A stretch of 64,000 nucleotides of DNA. Origin: Nematostella vectensis. Taxonomy: Eukaryota > Cnidaria > Anthozoa > Actiniaria > Edwardsiidae. Positions 36,601 through 48,600 of this stretch are shown piece by piece. Every line of letters starts with the position of its first letter. Position 1 is the first letter of the stretch. A model generated the notes under the pieces. The model was not told where the DNA came from. It did no database searches and saw only the letters and a program-made list of their open reading frames with translations. Made by a program: the position numbers and the translations under genes. The DNA lies in contig NC_064035.1 in the NCBI RefSeq assembly GCF_932526225.1, positions 6,509,501 to 6,573,500 of the forward strand. Direction: 5' to 3'.

Positions 36601-39600
36601 CTTTGTGTCCTTGACTGCCATACCTTTTCGCTGAGCTGCATATACTCGTCCGTCACACAGTCGCTGAAATCAGGGCTCTGCCATCGTGAGTCCGCTTCGC
36701 ATTTACGTTTAGCCTTACCTTGAGAAAACACCAACACAAGATTGCTTAATTCACCCCAAATGAGTTGGGACATATATATCACGAAAGCATTACAAACCTA
36801 AGCTGACGTATCGTGAATGCGTTAAAAATCTTTAGCGAGACGTATCATGAAAGCGTTACAAACCTTTAGCGTGACGTATCATGAAAGCGTTACAAACCTT
36901 TAGCGAGACGTATCATGAAAGCATTACAAACCTAAGCTGACGTATCGTGAATGCGTTACAAATCTTTAGCGAGACGTATCATGAAAGCGTTACAAACCTT
37001 TAGCGTGACGTATCATGAAAGCGTTACAAACCTTTAGCGTGACGTATCATGAAAGCGTTACAAACCTTTAGCGTGACGTATCATGAAAGCGTTACAAACC
37101 TTTAGCGTGACGTATCATGAAAGCGTTACAAACCTTTAGCGTGACGTATCATGAAAGCGTTACAAACCTTTAGCGTGACGTATCATGAAAGCGTTACAAA
37201 CCTTTAGCGTGACGTATCATGAAAGCGTTACAAACCTTTAGCGTGACGTATCATGAAAGTGTTACAAACCTTTAGCGTGACGTGGGCAAGTAACAGATGT
37301 GCGGTGACCGGCAGGTGTTTCTTTCCAGGAAATTCCAAGCGCAGACTCTGCGTCACAGACCTCACGAATTCCTTGAAAAATAATAAGAACAAATTATTTA
37401 AATAACAAAAAAATACCTATGATAATTAGAATATTCCGATAAATGATACCATTGACTACGAGCTCAAACGTACCAAGAATAAGCACACCAATATCAAACA
37501 AGCCACCGGCACACCAGCGTTATGAAAATTTAATGTTATTAAGACTTTTTCCACATAAGCAACAGTCATCCTCATAAATTACTATTTTATTTTTCAAACA
37601 AATCCGACAAAGCAAATTAACAATATTGTTGCAAAGTAAATTTTACATTGCCATATAACTTTAGTATTAATCAGAGGTAAAACCGGAAAACTAATAAATA
37701 ATACATAATCCTTAATGATTAATAGTAAATAAGTCAAGTAGCTAAAAGAAGGGCGACGAACGTGCAAAAATTGGGATAAAATATTCATGAACTTTTTGGT
37801 AATTGCTCAGCTAACTTCTAGTCTGCTATGGCGATTCCAGGTTTATTTCTGTTGATATCATTCAATTGGGGCCTTTCTCTCAGCCAGCACTGTGAGGCGG
37901 AATTATCTGAATATGGCATGGCACTAAAAGGTAGTGCCTATCGGTCTGGATTTTCGGTGAATCTTGGTGAATGCGGCAATAAGTGCCAGGACGATCCTAA
38001 ATGTCTCAGCATCACGTACGAGCGCGACTCGCGAATATGCCATCTTAACAACGCCACCAAGGCTATGCTTCCATCAGTGGATGGCGCAAGCATGGAGAGG
38101 CAGGGAATGTCTGTCTACGCTACAGTTAGATTGCCAGGTAATTTTGGCGTTGAAACACCCCAGCTATTTCTACAAGGCATGATTTCAAAACTTTTCAAGA
38201 CAACGGAAATAAATACCCGTCAACCCACAAGATTTCTAATAGGATGCTAGATCATACTTTTTATTAGTTTTGCATTTATGTTTGAGATCTTTAAAGGAAC
38301 AAGTAAAAGAAGGTAGTAAAAAATGTTACAAAAACTCGTCATGCCCTGTTACATTTACATATTGAAAAACTCCCGTCAAAGTAATTTAAAAACCTGCTCG
38401 GGGTAATAACGACGCCAACTGATGGTACTTTTTATTTTTCAGCATCAAACTGTATTCTCGTAAATTTTGTGCAACGTGATTTCGGTCATTTTAATTTTTA
38501 ATCTCAATTTCATTTAAAAAAAAATGCATATGAGTATTAAAAACATTCCCTAACTCTTTGGTTGCAAACATCTACATCTACACTAAGCTCCGACTAATAA
38601 TAACCAAAAAAAAGCCATAGTACTATTAATAATTCCTTGGAGACTTGGACTTGCCCACGGGCAGTATCGTAGGGATACAGCCTGCTCAACAGTCAATTAA
38701 AACCATATAACATTACTATTGCTATTGCTATTGCTATTGCTATTGCTATTGCTATTGCTATTGCTATTGCTATTGCTATTGCTATTGCTATTGCTATTGC
38801 TATTGCTATTGCTATTATACAGACTGTCCAAGTACAAGGACCACAGATGGCGCCTGCTGTGCCTTTCCCTTTATGTACAGCGGTGTCGCCTACACCAGCT
38901 GCACCTCCGTAGCCCATGGCCGGCCCTGGTGCTCCAAAACTGCCGTCTACTCTAGCAAGAGTTGGCAGGACTGCGCTAAACAATGCGACAACGACGTCAA
39001 GACTGCTGACCGCAAGTGTTGCGTGTTTCCCTTCACGTATAAGGGAGTGGCGTACACAAGCTGCACGTATGTCAATCATAATCGCCCATGGTGTTCATGG
39101 ACAGCGGTATATAGTGGAGGCTGGTCAAACTGCATTTAGATAACGCCGCACAGGGTAAAGAAACCGGTGTTCAACACAGTGTACCCCTAAGACAAAGGGT
39201 CCCGGGGACAACACATGGCCTCTTTGGACAATGAACTATTTTGATATACTGGTCAGGTGCATATCGGAGAAAGCGGTGTCGGGCTACTAAGAGCTATTCA
39301 AAATGTATACCGCTCCAGGAGCACACACCTATTCCAAGTAACGTTAGCGCAAATTGAAAATGTCGAATGGCAAATGGCAGTTCTGTACCATGTACCAGAG
39401 GTCTCGTTATATTTCTACCGAATACAGGAGAATGTTAAAAAATCATACGGCAATCCATTAAAGACCATCAATGGATGGCTTTGGTATCGTTAAAGTTTAT
39501 TTTTCACCGTTATTTGTACGAATAAAAGTTAGTACCTAGAAGCGCCTTTTGGTCGTAGGATTGTCATTTTGCATTTGCCATTCGCCGTTTTTCATTGACA

Positions 39601-42600
39601 ACGTTTTGACTGAATCGGAAGTTAGCACAGGTAACAGCCCCGGTAACGTCCCCAATATCGTTTTTTAGACAAGCAAAAGGCAAGAAAAAGGAAAGCCCTA
39701 GTACGTTCCCTGCTTTGATTGAAACTTGGTTTTAGTCCAACAGAAAGATGAAATAAAATAACTGTCAAATAAATCGTGTCTATATGCTGCAGCTATAAAC
39801 TTCTCGGTTAAACTTATGTAAAAAAAAATTGGAAACTAAGAAAAATGTAATAAACAAAACGTCTACATTTTTTAAATTAAAACGGGATTAATTAGCCGAA
39901 TTAGCATCCTGAAATATCGTGAATAATTAATGGGAAAAAACAAATTGCTTGTGACGAAATTTAATTTCGTTCAGGCACTTTAATCATGGTATCTCTATTT
40001 GCTGTTTTAATTCTTGTTTCAATTTATCGACACCTTATCCTGGGACAGCACTGTGAGGCGGAATTATCTGAATATGGCATGGCACTAAAAGGTAGTGCCT
40101 ATCGGTCTGGATTTTCGGTGAATCTTGGTGAATGCGGCAATAAGTGCCAGGACGATCCTAAATGTCTCAGCATCACGTACGAGCGCGACTCGCGAATATG
40201 CCATCTTAACAACGCCACCAAGGCTATGCTTCCATCAGTGGATGGCGCAAGCATGGAGAGGCAGGGAATGTCTGTCTACGCTACAGTTAGATTTTCAGGT
40301 AAAACGGTTAACCTTTTTTAACTCACAAAACCCTTCCTTTCATCTGAAATTCTTAAAATAATAATAATAATAAAAATAATAAACTTGAAATAATAATAAA
40401 ATAGTACCAAACTCATATGGTTGGGGCCAAAAAGTTTCGACTGTAAGTTTGTTTCAAAGTTTCGACTGTAAGTTTTAATTAGTTAATTTAATTATTTAAT
40501 GAATTTGTTTAGAGGGAAGTTACTGAAAACACGTCCATTTATACAAAAGAACTCTATATCTTTAAGGTTATATTTTTATTTTTCGTTTGTTTATCGTTTT
40601 TATTCTTCATCATGCTGCATCACTGCCTATGATTTTCGTTCCTAGGTAAAAAAAGTGACGTTCCCACAACTAAACCTGCCACCGGTAAGTGTTGATTACT
40701 CTTAGTTCCAACAAATTTCGAAACGTATTGCGCAATAACTGCATCTAAATGCTTAGTAAAAGGTAAGAAACTAGCGAATTTGTTTAGAGGGAAGTTACTG
40801 AAAACACGTCCATTTATACAAAAGCACTCTATATCTTTAAGGTCATATTTTTATTTTTCGTTTGTTTATCGTTTTTATTCTTCATCATGCTGAACTGCCT
40901 ATGATTTTCGTACCTAGTTGAAAGAAGTGACGTTCCCACAACTAAACCTGCCAGAGGTAAGTGTTAATTACTCTTAGTTCCAACAAATTTCGAAACGTAT
41001 TGCGCAATAACTGCATCTTTTAGTGACTGCAATACTGATATTTAGATTTAAATAACATCATTATGATATAGGATATTCAATGTCTATTTAGATATTTCTT
41101 CCCTCTCCTTGCAACATTATTGGAGATTATATAATTAGATTATATCAGAAATGTAATTAGATCCTATATTCTTTTTCTCTACCCTTCGATATTGCTATAC
41201 TCGAGAAGAAGAGGACTTGCTTTCGGTATTCCATATATGCTTTAATTAGATGATATTAGATATCTAATTAGATCTTATCGTCTGCTTTTCGACCCTTCCA
41301 TTTTGCTACAATATATTCTTCAAGTAGATGATATATTAAAGATAAATAATTAGAGATATCCCTACTCGACCCTTATGCTAAAAACCATCCCTTCCTTCCT
41401 CGATAAAATCAATTCATCTTAATACTTATGGCATACATTTTTATCGGCTAAAACCTCCTCTCCCATGTGCTTAAATCTGACGATGCCTCCAAGAATATTG
41501 AGATGCGTTTATTTAATGTAATTTTAGAGAGAATCAAAAATCGAATCACGACATTACTCGCTGTAAAAAAGCATTTATTTGTTTGTTTTGATTCCTTGCA
41601 ATACTTAACCTCAAGCAATGATAATATTTTTTTCCTTTCGAGCGAAATTCCACTTTTCCAAGTTCTTCCTTGCATTACCTATATCCTTAATTTCAAGCAT
41701 TATATCTGTTGTTAAGAACTTACAATTATCCTAGATATCTTTTTTTATAACAGGGCTACTTTATGAGAAACTGTTTTTTTAATACCCTGAATATTTTTCG
41801 ACCAACAGAATGCGTAAAGACCACTGATGGGAAATGCTGCGCGCTCCCGTTTGTGTACCAAGGCGTAACTTATACAAGCTGCACTTCGCTCAATCACAAT
41901 CGTCCCTGGTGTGCTCTGACGGCCGTCTATGATGGGACATGGCGTGATTGCGCATAAGCGAGGACAGAGGAAGACAGGAAAGTTGATCTTAAACAAAGTT
42001 GCTTAACTCTACGCAGAAATTAATCTCGTTTGTTGGGAGACCGTCTTATACCGGAGCCACGGGGCACGCGCACGGTGCTCCAAATTTCAAGATGTATATC
42101 TAGTGACATTTTGTAAGTTGAGTTTATATAATTTTTTCACGATAGAAATGATCTATCATTACATAAAGAAGTAAACCACACATTCAAACTACAGCACTTA
42201 TGAAAAGTATAATAACAAACCACCTCACGATATCATGTTGTTTATAAGTATTGTTGAAATATGTTTGAATAAAACAATTAAATATTTTTTGGCAACTGAT
42301 TATAAAAGAAACGAAACTTTTATAGCACAGCATTTGAAGTTGCAGGAGAATCAAAACTTCATCATTCCTTTTATGCAGTTATTGTCAATCCCGATTTATA
42401 TCAAACTACATGGAAAACTACGAAACATTTTATGATGTACAAGTGCTACACATCTTTGCTTTATTTGAACACCAAATCTACCATAAAACATAATTAAAGA
42501 ATATAGCATCTGAAGCAAAGTGAAAACTTAATGACGAAACTGTATCTCCATACAGCACCTCCAACCACGACGTCCTGATTTCCCGAGGATGCATACAATA

Positions 42601-45600
42601 CTTTATCATGGAATCCTATTTCTTGTTTTGATTATTGTATCAATAGTCCAGTTTCGAGTTCCGTTGTGCCTGCTGGTCATAGGCACTGAGGACGCATAAA
42701 TACAGTGCAAGCCTCGGTTTCAATTGAATCGATTGCAAATACCAGCGGGATCATGAAGTATTCACAAGTTTTTGCATTGTTTTATCCCAAGTTCCAGAGG
42801 ATTCTCGCTGGTATGCGCATGAAATTTGCATCAAGTCGAGGCTTATACTGTATTTATGCATCCTTAGTCTGTAAGTCCAGCGGTCATAGTGGAACTAGAA
42901 ATTGGGCTATTCGTGGACACCTTGTGTTTTCGGTCTGAATTTGCGGCAAATCATGCCGAATGAGGTAATTAGTGCCTTGAAGAAGACCCAAAATGCCTAA
43001 GTATTACGTACGAGCTTGTCGTGTAGTCGCGGAGCCTGTTGACGACAACGTTTTGTCAATCGACTGTATACAAGCTGCACTTGTGTTAAATAAAAATCGC
43101 CCCTTTTGCGCTCTGATGACAGTCTAAGATGGGACATGGGGTAATTGTGCATAACCTAGCCATGGATGAGCATGAAAAAACCGCCATACCCAGCTTCACT
43201 CCTCGCAGTTTGGGTTTTGCTTATGTAGAATATACAATATATACATTTTTGTGCGAAGGATCGCAGAGACTTAGCAAAGAAGTCAGTTACCTGTTGGCGA
43301 CTTCTTTTCGTCGCTTTTGTTGTCGTCATCGTTGTCATCGTCGTTGTTGTCGTTTTCGTCTTTGCTGTCGTTTTCTAAGTTTAAAGTATTGCCCCATTAA
43401 TACAATTGACAACCCTATCTTCAACCAGAGTTATAACTTATATACCCTTTGTTAAAAAAGGTATATAAATATAAAATCCTTTGTTCCTCGCTACGTGAAC
43501 ATTCCCCACATAATGTACCAATACCAAACATACGGTGTCGAAACTAATAGGAGAAATTATTTTCCAGTACAACATACATACATACGAGAATTTCACATAA
43601 CCTGAAGGTTTATGTCAGCGCTGAGGAGTTTTGTGATAGAACACGTACTTTTCATCGGTGATGCGGATCTTCTCATGCCATCTCAAATTATGAAAAGTAT
43701 TATGAAATTTCCGCTTTGGTTCCGCGATATTTAAAGCAAATGGAAAATCCACGAAATTTTATTAAAAGAGGGCGCGAAAATTTCATAAAAAGTCAAGCTC
43801 GAAAGCGCTTAGATCACATTACCTTGGTGGTCTCTGACAATAAATGCCATCTTTGGGCTGTACTTCTTGACCAGTGCCTCGGTGACCTGACAGGAACTTT
43901 TGCTATGGCACTGTACCAAGTAACACGTCTCGCCTGTCTTATAAGCCAAGTCACAGCCCGTTGCCTGGCAACACCTCTTGATGCACAGCTCAAAATCCCC
44001 CACATCTCCTATTTTGGTGAAGTTCCCTGCGCGTTTACCGCGAATAAGCGTCATATCATCCGTGACGTCACTAGCGTGACATGTAGGCCCGTGCTGCTTC
44101 CGGCGCTTACTCCCTTTGTTATCTGAAAACATGAAATGTGTTAAGAGATGCTGTAATACCAAGGAAAGTTTCGATGTTTGATTCATATTCGGATGTTGGA
44201 TACCATTCTATTTTTGTAAGACCATCCCAGACTTTTGCCTGAGTATTTTGAGCTGGATGCATAGGGGTGAATGGTTGAGCTGAAGGTATAGGGGTGAATG
44301 ATTGAGCTGGTGGTATAGGGGTGAATGGTTGAGCTGGAGGCATGGGGGTGAATGGTTGAGTTGAAGGTATAGGGATGATGAATGAGGGCTGGGTCGTTGA
44401 GATGTTTTTACCTGATAGGTCGTCCGGATCCACAGAGTTTGCTGGAGGCGGCATAGGTATATCAGCGGTAGTTGATAGTGTGGCTGTGTTCTTACGCGTC
44501 GTAGGAGAGGCAGTAGGCTTGGTGCTTGGCGGCTGTGTTTTAGCTGAGGTTTTATGTGCGGATTTCGATGGAGTCTCAGGCAAAGTGGATTCTGAATTCT
44601 TCTTAGTTGGCGATGTCACTTCGACTGCAAATATGCAGAAAATATATGGTTATTGCAATAAATCAAAGTAAGTTTCAAATAAACAAAATTGCGAGCCAAC
44701 GAAAAATCGACCCAATACCTTTAGCAGTTGTTTGCTTATCAAAGAAACCATTAAGCTTGTTACGAGGCGATGTCGTTTCTTTACGCCTCGTTGTTGGGCT
44801 TTCCGGAACTGTTCCAGAGCTTCTTGTAGAAGACATAGTATTGCCAGTAGGGGTAGTGTGAGATGAGCCAGTAGTCGGCTTGTGGGTTGTTGTTGAGTTG
44901 ACATGCTGACCAAGTGGCTGACTTGGTCTATTTTGAGTAGTTGACAGGACGTGATGTGAATCGGTAGTTTTTCCTGGCTGCATAGTTGAATTCACGGTAG
45001 AGTGCCGAGTACCAGTAGTCACCGGTAGGGTATTCTGGGTAGTGGTTTGACCAATGGTTGTAGTGTAATTTGTTTTTGGAGAGAGAATCACCCGCGTTGA
45101 TTGTTGCGTTGTAGGGTGCCCATTGCCGTTCGTCAAGTTTAGTAAAAGGTTTCTAAACTGCATGATGGGGTTCGGTTTTGGAATACTACTTTTACCAATG
45201 TTTGCATTCTGCCCCAGCAATTGCTTAGCCATGAACGTGTTCCAGAGAGCCCATGGGTTCGTATTCAGTGGAGCGACGGTCGGAATAGCTTGTTTGGTAG
45301 AGTGGGTGGGCTTGGCAATGACTGGGGGTGCTTGGTTTACCTGATGTGAGGGGTAAGGCAGAGTTGCGCGAGGGGGAAGAGGCGGAGGACTTATAAACCC
45401 CAAATCGTGATACGCAGGTTTCTTTGTGCTAGTGTGCGATCCTTCGACCCATCCAGGCGGTCCAGCCTCAACTTGTGGTCTCTGGGTAAAGAAAGGCCTT
45501 TGCTCCGAACCATGTTGGTCATGAGTGTTTCCAGAAGGTTGGGGTTTAGGAGGGCCATTCCTCCAAGGAAGACTATACTCATGGCGCTGTGCAGGGGAGG

Positions 45601-48600
45601 GTCTAGGTTGGTTATTTCCCCAAGCACGTGTAAAGCCATAGAGTGGGGTGGTTGAAGTGGTCGGGGGACCATTTTCCCAGGCATGAGTATAACCATAAGG
45701 TGGAGGTGAAGAGTGATTGGGCGGGTTGTTAACCCAAGCATGTGTGAACCTATAAGGTGGAGTAGACGACGGTTTGGGGGATTCCTGCGGCCAGGGATGC
45801 CCCTCTGATGGCTGATCTCTCCATGCTTTTCCATCCCAGTGTTGATGGTATTCTGCCTTTTGTTTATGATGTTGCCCATCATGGTCGTCCCATTGTGGAC
45901 GAGGCTCTTCGTGAGGTAAAGTCTCCCAGGGTTTTTGTTCTGGATCACCAGTTGGTCTATGGATTGCCCATGGCTTTTCTTTATTCCAGGATCCTTGCTG
46001 TGAGTTGTCATCAGACCATGAACCGTGTGGATTTTGGTCTTCATGCTGCCAGGGTGGCTGCTCCTTGTGCATCATTTCGTCGTGATCCATTGAAGGGTCG
46101 TACTCATGAGACTCTGGTTCCTGGCCATTTTTCCAGATCCTGTCATGGTAAAATGCCTTATTACTTTCTTCCACAGTTGCTGGGTGATGCTCCCAATGTT
46201 TAGCAACATACTCAGATGGTTTGATGTGATATTGGTTGTGTTCTCTAGCAAGTATATCCTCATGATCATCCTCAGCGTCTTGAGTGTGAGGGTGGTGGTG
46301 AGGAGTAGGATCGCTCCATTCTTCGTGATGCCAAGGTTTACCACTAAGACGTTCCGGACCATACTCTTCGTGCGGTTCTACGAAATTCTCTTTTTTCTGT
46401 TCGTGTTCTATCTTGTCATGCATCCACAAAGGAGCATGTGTCTCTTTATTTTCAGATATATCCTCATCCGCGATATGCTGTTCAACCGGTTCCCTTTCCA
46501 TATTTGGTGAGCCAGATTCGTGTTTAACTTCCTGTTTGGCTTCGCCACGTTCTCTTTCTTTCTTCTTGTGATGTTTCAACCAGATTTTGTGCTTATGGAG
46601 AAGCCAAAGTCTTTTTAACTTCTCTTCAGTGTCTTCCTGATGTCTTTGATGGAATACTCGCTTGTGAAAGTGAGCATAGTCTTCATCTTCATTTCCTACC
46701 CTACCACTCTCTTCATCTTCCTCGGTGTCCTCACCTATGAAACCATGCCGTGCCCACGCGGGAAGATGTCTGAGCTTTGCCCTTTCTTCTTTTTGTTCCG
46801 CGTGAGGATGTGGATAAAAAGGTTTCGAGCCGTGATGATGCCGAGGTTTGTGGTATATTTTTTCTTCAACAACTTGTTTGTCTTCATCGTCATCAACATC
46901 CTTTAAATCATGGTTATGACTACTAGCGGGTAATCTATAGTGCAAGTGTTTAGAGTTATGCCGATGGCGGACGCGGGCTTTTTCTATATGAGGCAAAGCA
47001 ATGCTATCGACTTCCTTCTCATCTTCCTCGTGCTGTCTTTCTAGAGCAACACGAGCCTCAAACTTTTGCTTTTCCACATCTTCATCGTCTTCCTCTTGAT
47101 GTGAGACTTTGAACTGTTGATTGTGATGTGGTCTCGATTCCTCATAATCCCCGCTGTCATCTGAATGCTCTTCCTTTGCATTGTGGAAATTCTCTTTCTG
47201 TATTTTACGTTGCTTGTGTATTTTACGAGTCCTAAAGGAGAGCTTTTCTGGACTTTTGTGATGGCCAATTATTTTCTTAATGTACTTTACATGGCCCTTG
47301 AACCAATTCTTATCATCGTCATCGTCATCATCATCATCATCCCCTTTTCCTCTGTGTGTTTCTTTCCGATTGTGTTTCTTTTTACTATGGCCGTCTTCAC
47401 TCGGGTCCTCTCCTAGCATCACCTTTTTCTTTTTCATTATCTTGCGTTGTTTCGGTTTAGGGGTCTTTCTTGGCTTCTTATGTGGTATATCATTGGACAT
47501 CTGTATATCAAAGTCCGCATCTCCAAGATCATCGACATCCATGTTGCTATGATGACCCTTCTTATGCCTCGATTTGGCTGAAAATTGGATTCCGTTTGCT
47601 TTGCTAATATCCTTGTAGAAATGCTTTTGGTGTTCATTAGAAACTGTGGTTATTCCAGACGCTTCCGTGTCTTCGTTATCAACATGGCCATCTTTACCTA
47701 TCATTTCCGACGATTCAATGTTCCCTTGGTGGACATCAGCATCTTTCTTCAACATTCCCGATGATTCAATGTCCCCTTGGTGGACATCAGCATCTTTCTT
47801 CAACATTTCCGATGATTCAGCGTCATTTAGTTCGTCATGGTCATTTTTGTGAACCTCTTGTCGCTCGTAGGTTTCTGGTAGTTCTTTGCCTGTTTGTCGA
47901 TCATCCAATACACTTAGCCCTGTCCCGTCCATATTTTTGGCGTTGTAAAAGTGCGGTCGTTCGAGTGCTAGTATCGTCCCTACTGTTGAAGATTTGTTTT
48001 GTTTACCATCGTGATGAAGCAGCTTTGACTTTGATTTTAACGTCGTTTTTGGCACAGTTGCCTTTTCTGTAGGTTTCACATGTATGACATTGTTCTTTTT
48101 GCCATGGGTACTTGTTTGGCTAGTTTTCTTACGTTTTGGGGTTGATAACATGTTATGTTTATGGTGGAGCAGGAACTGACGGCTAAACTTGGCGGGCTCG
48201 TTTACTGCAGCTCCCCCAGATGTAGGGATATGATTTCGTACGCTTCTTTGCGGGTTTGTCGGCTGACCGAGAATTCGTGGCCTCGAAGTTGTTCTTGTTG
48301 GAGGCATTGTTTTCTGTCGATTCATTGAGTGACCATTGCGCATACCCCCACCTGCCCCGTAATAAGTCCCCGAGCCATACGTGTCAACGTTCTGGGAATC
48401 GTCCCCACTGTGAGAGAGTGCCATTAAATCAACTGCGCTCTCAAGCTGCTTTGTTTGCTTTTCTACAGGATTTTCGGACTGCGACGATTCCATCAGATCT
48501 ACAACAGGGCGTTTTTCTGTCTTACGTGTCTTCTCCTGGTCAAAGAATCGGAGGAGTCTGTTTTTCTTGCTGCCTTTCCTTTTTTTGACAGACCTGTCAT

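Larger units (their letters stand above)
32614..37371 (-). other. HormR, GAIN, GPS and single TM segment
   Basis: Exons at 37371 and 36718 form a HormR domain ([34 protein letters not shown]). The next exons form GAIN ([45 protein letters not shown]). The GPS has C3016, C3036, C3048 and C3050, W residues ([16 protein letters not shown]), and cleavage motif HL|S at 3053/3054, followed by SNFAVLMD, like the tethered agonist of adhesion GPCRs. Exon 32720-32614 encodes a helix ([20 protein letters not shown]). After it the protein is hydrophilic to its end. Confidence 0.88.

Noticed and set aside
37440-37569. Signal-peptide-like exon (ATG 37569, ...[15 protein letters not shown], donor GTACGT) as first exon of a separate HormR-GAIN gene
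   Set aside because: It ends in phase 0 while the HormR exon needs a phase-1 partner; using it would put HormR out of frame.
38693-39079. Minus-strand frame with an Ala-Ile run
   Set aside because: It comes from the (CTATTG)n repeat and the antisense of the FN2 exon.
44123-44160. 37-bp intron using donor CTTG|GTATTA before the third MANSC exon
   Set aside because: The phase is right but the intron would be too short to splice; the 100-bp alternative was preferred.
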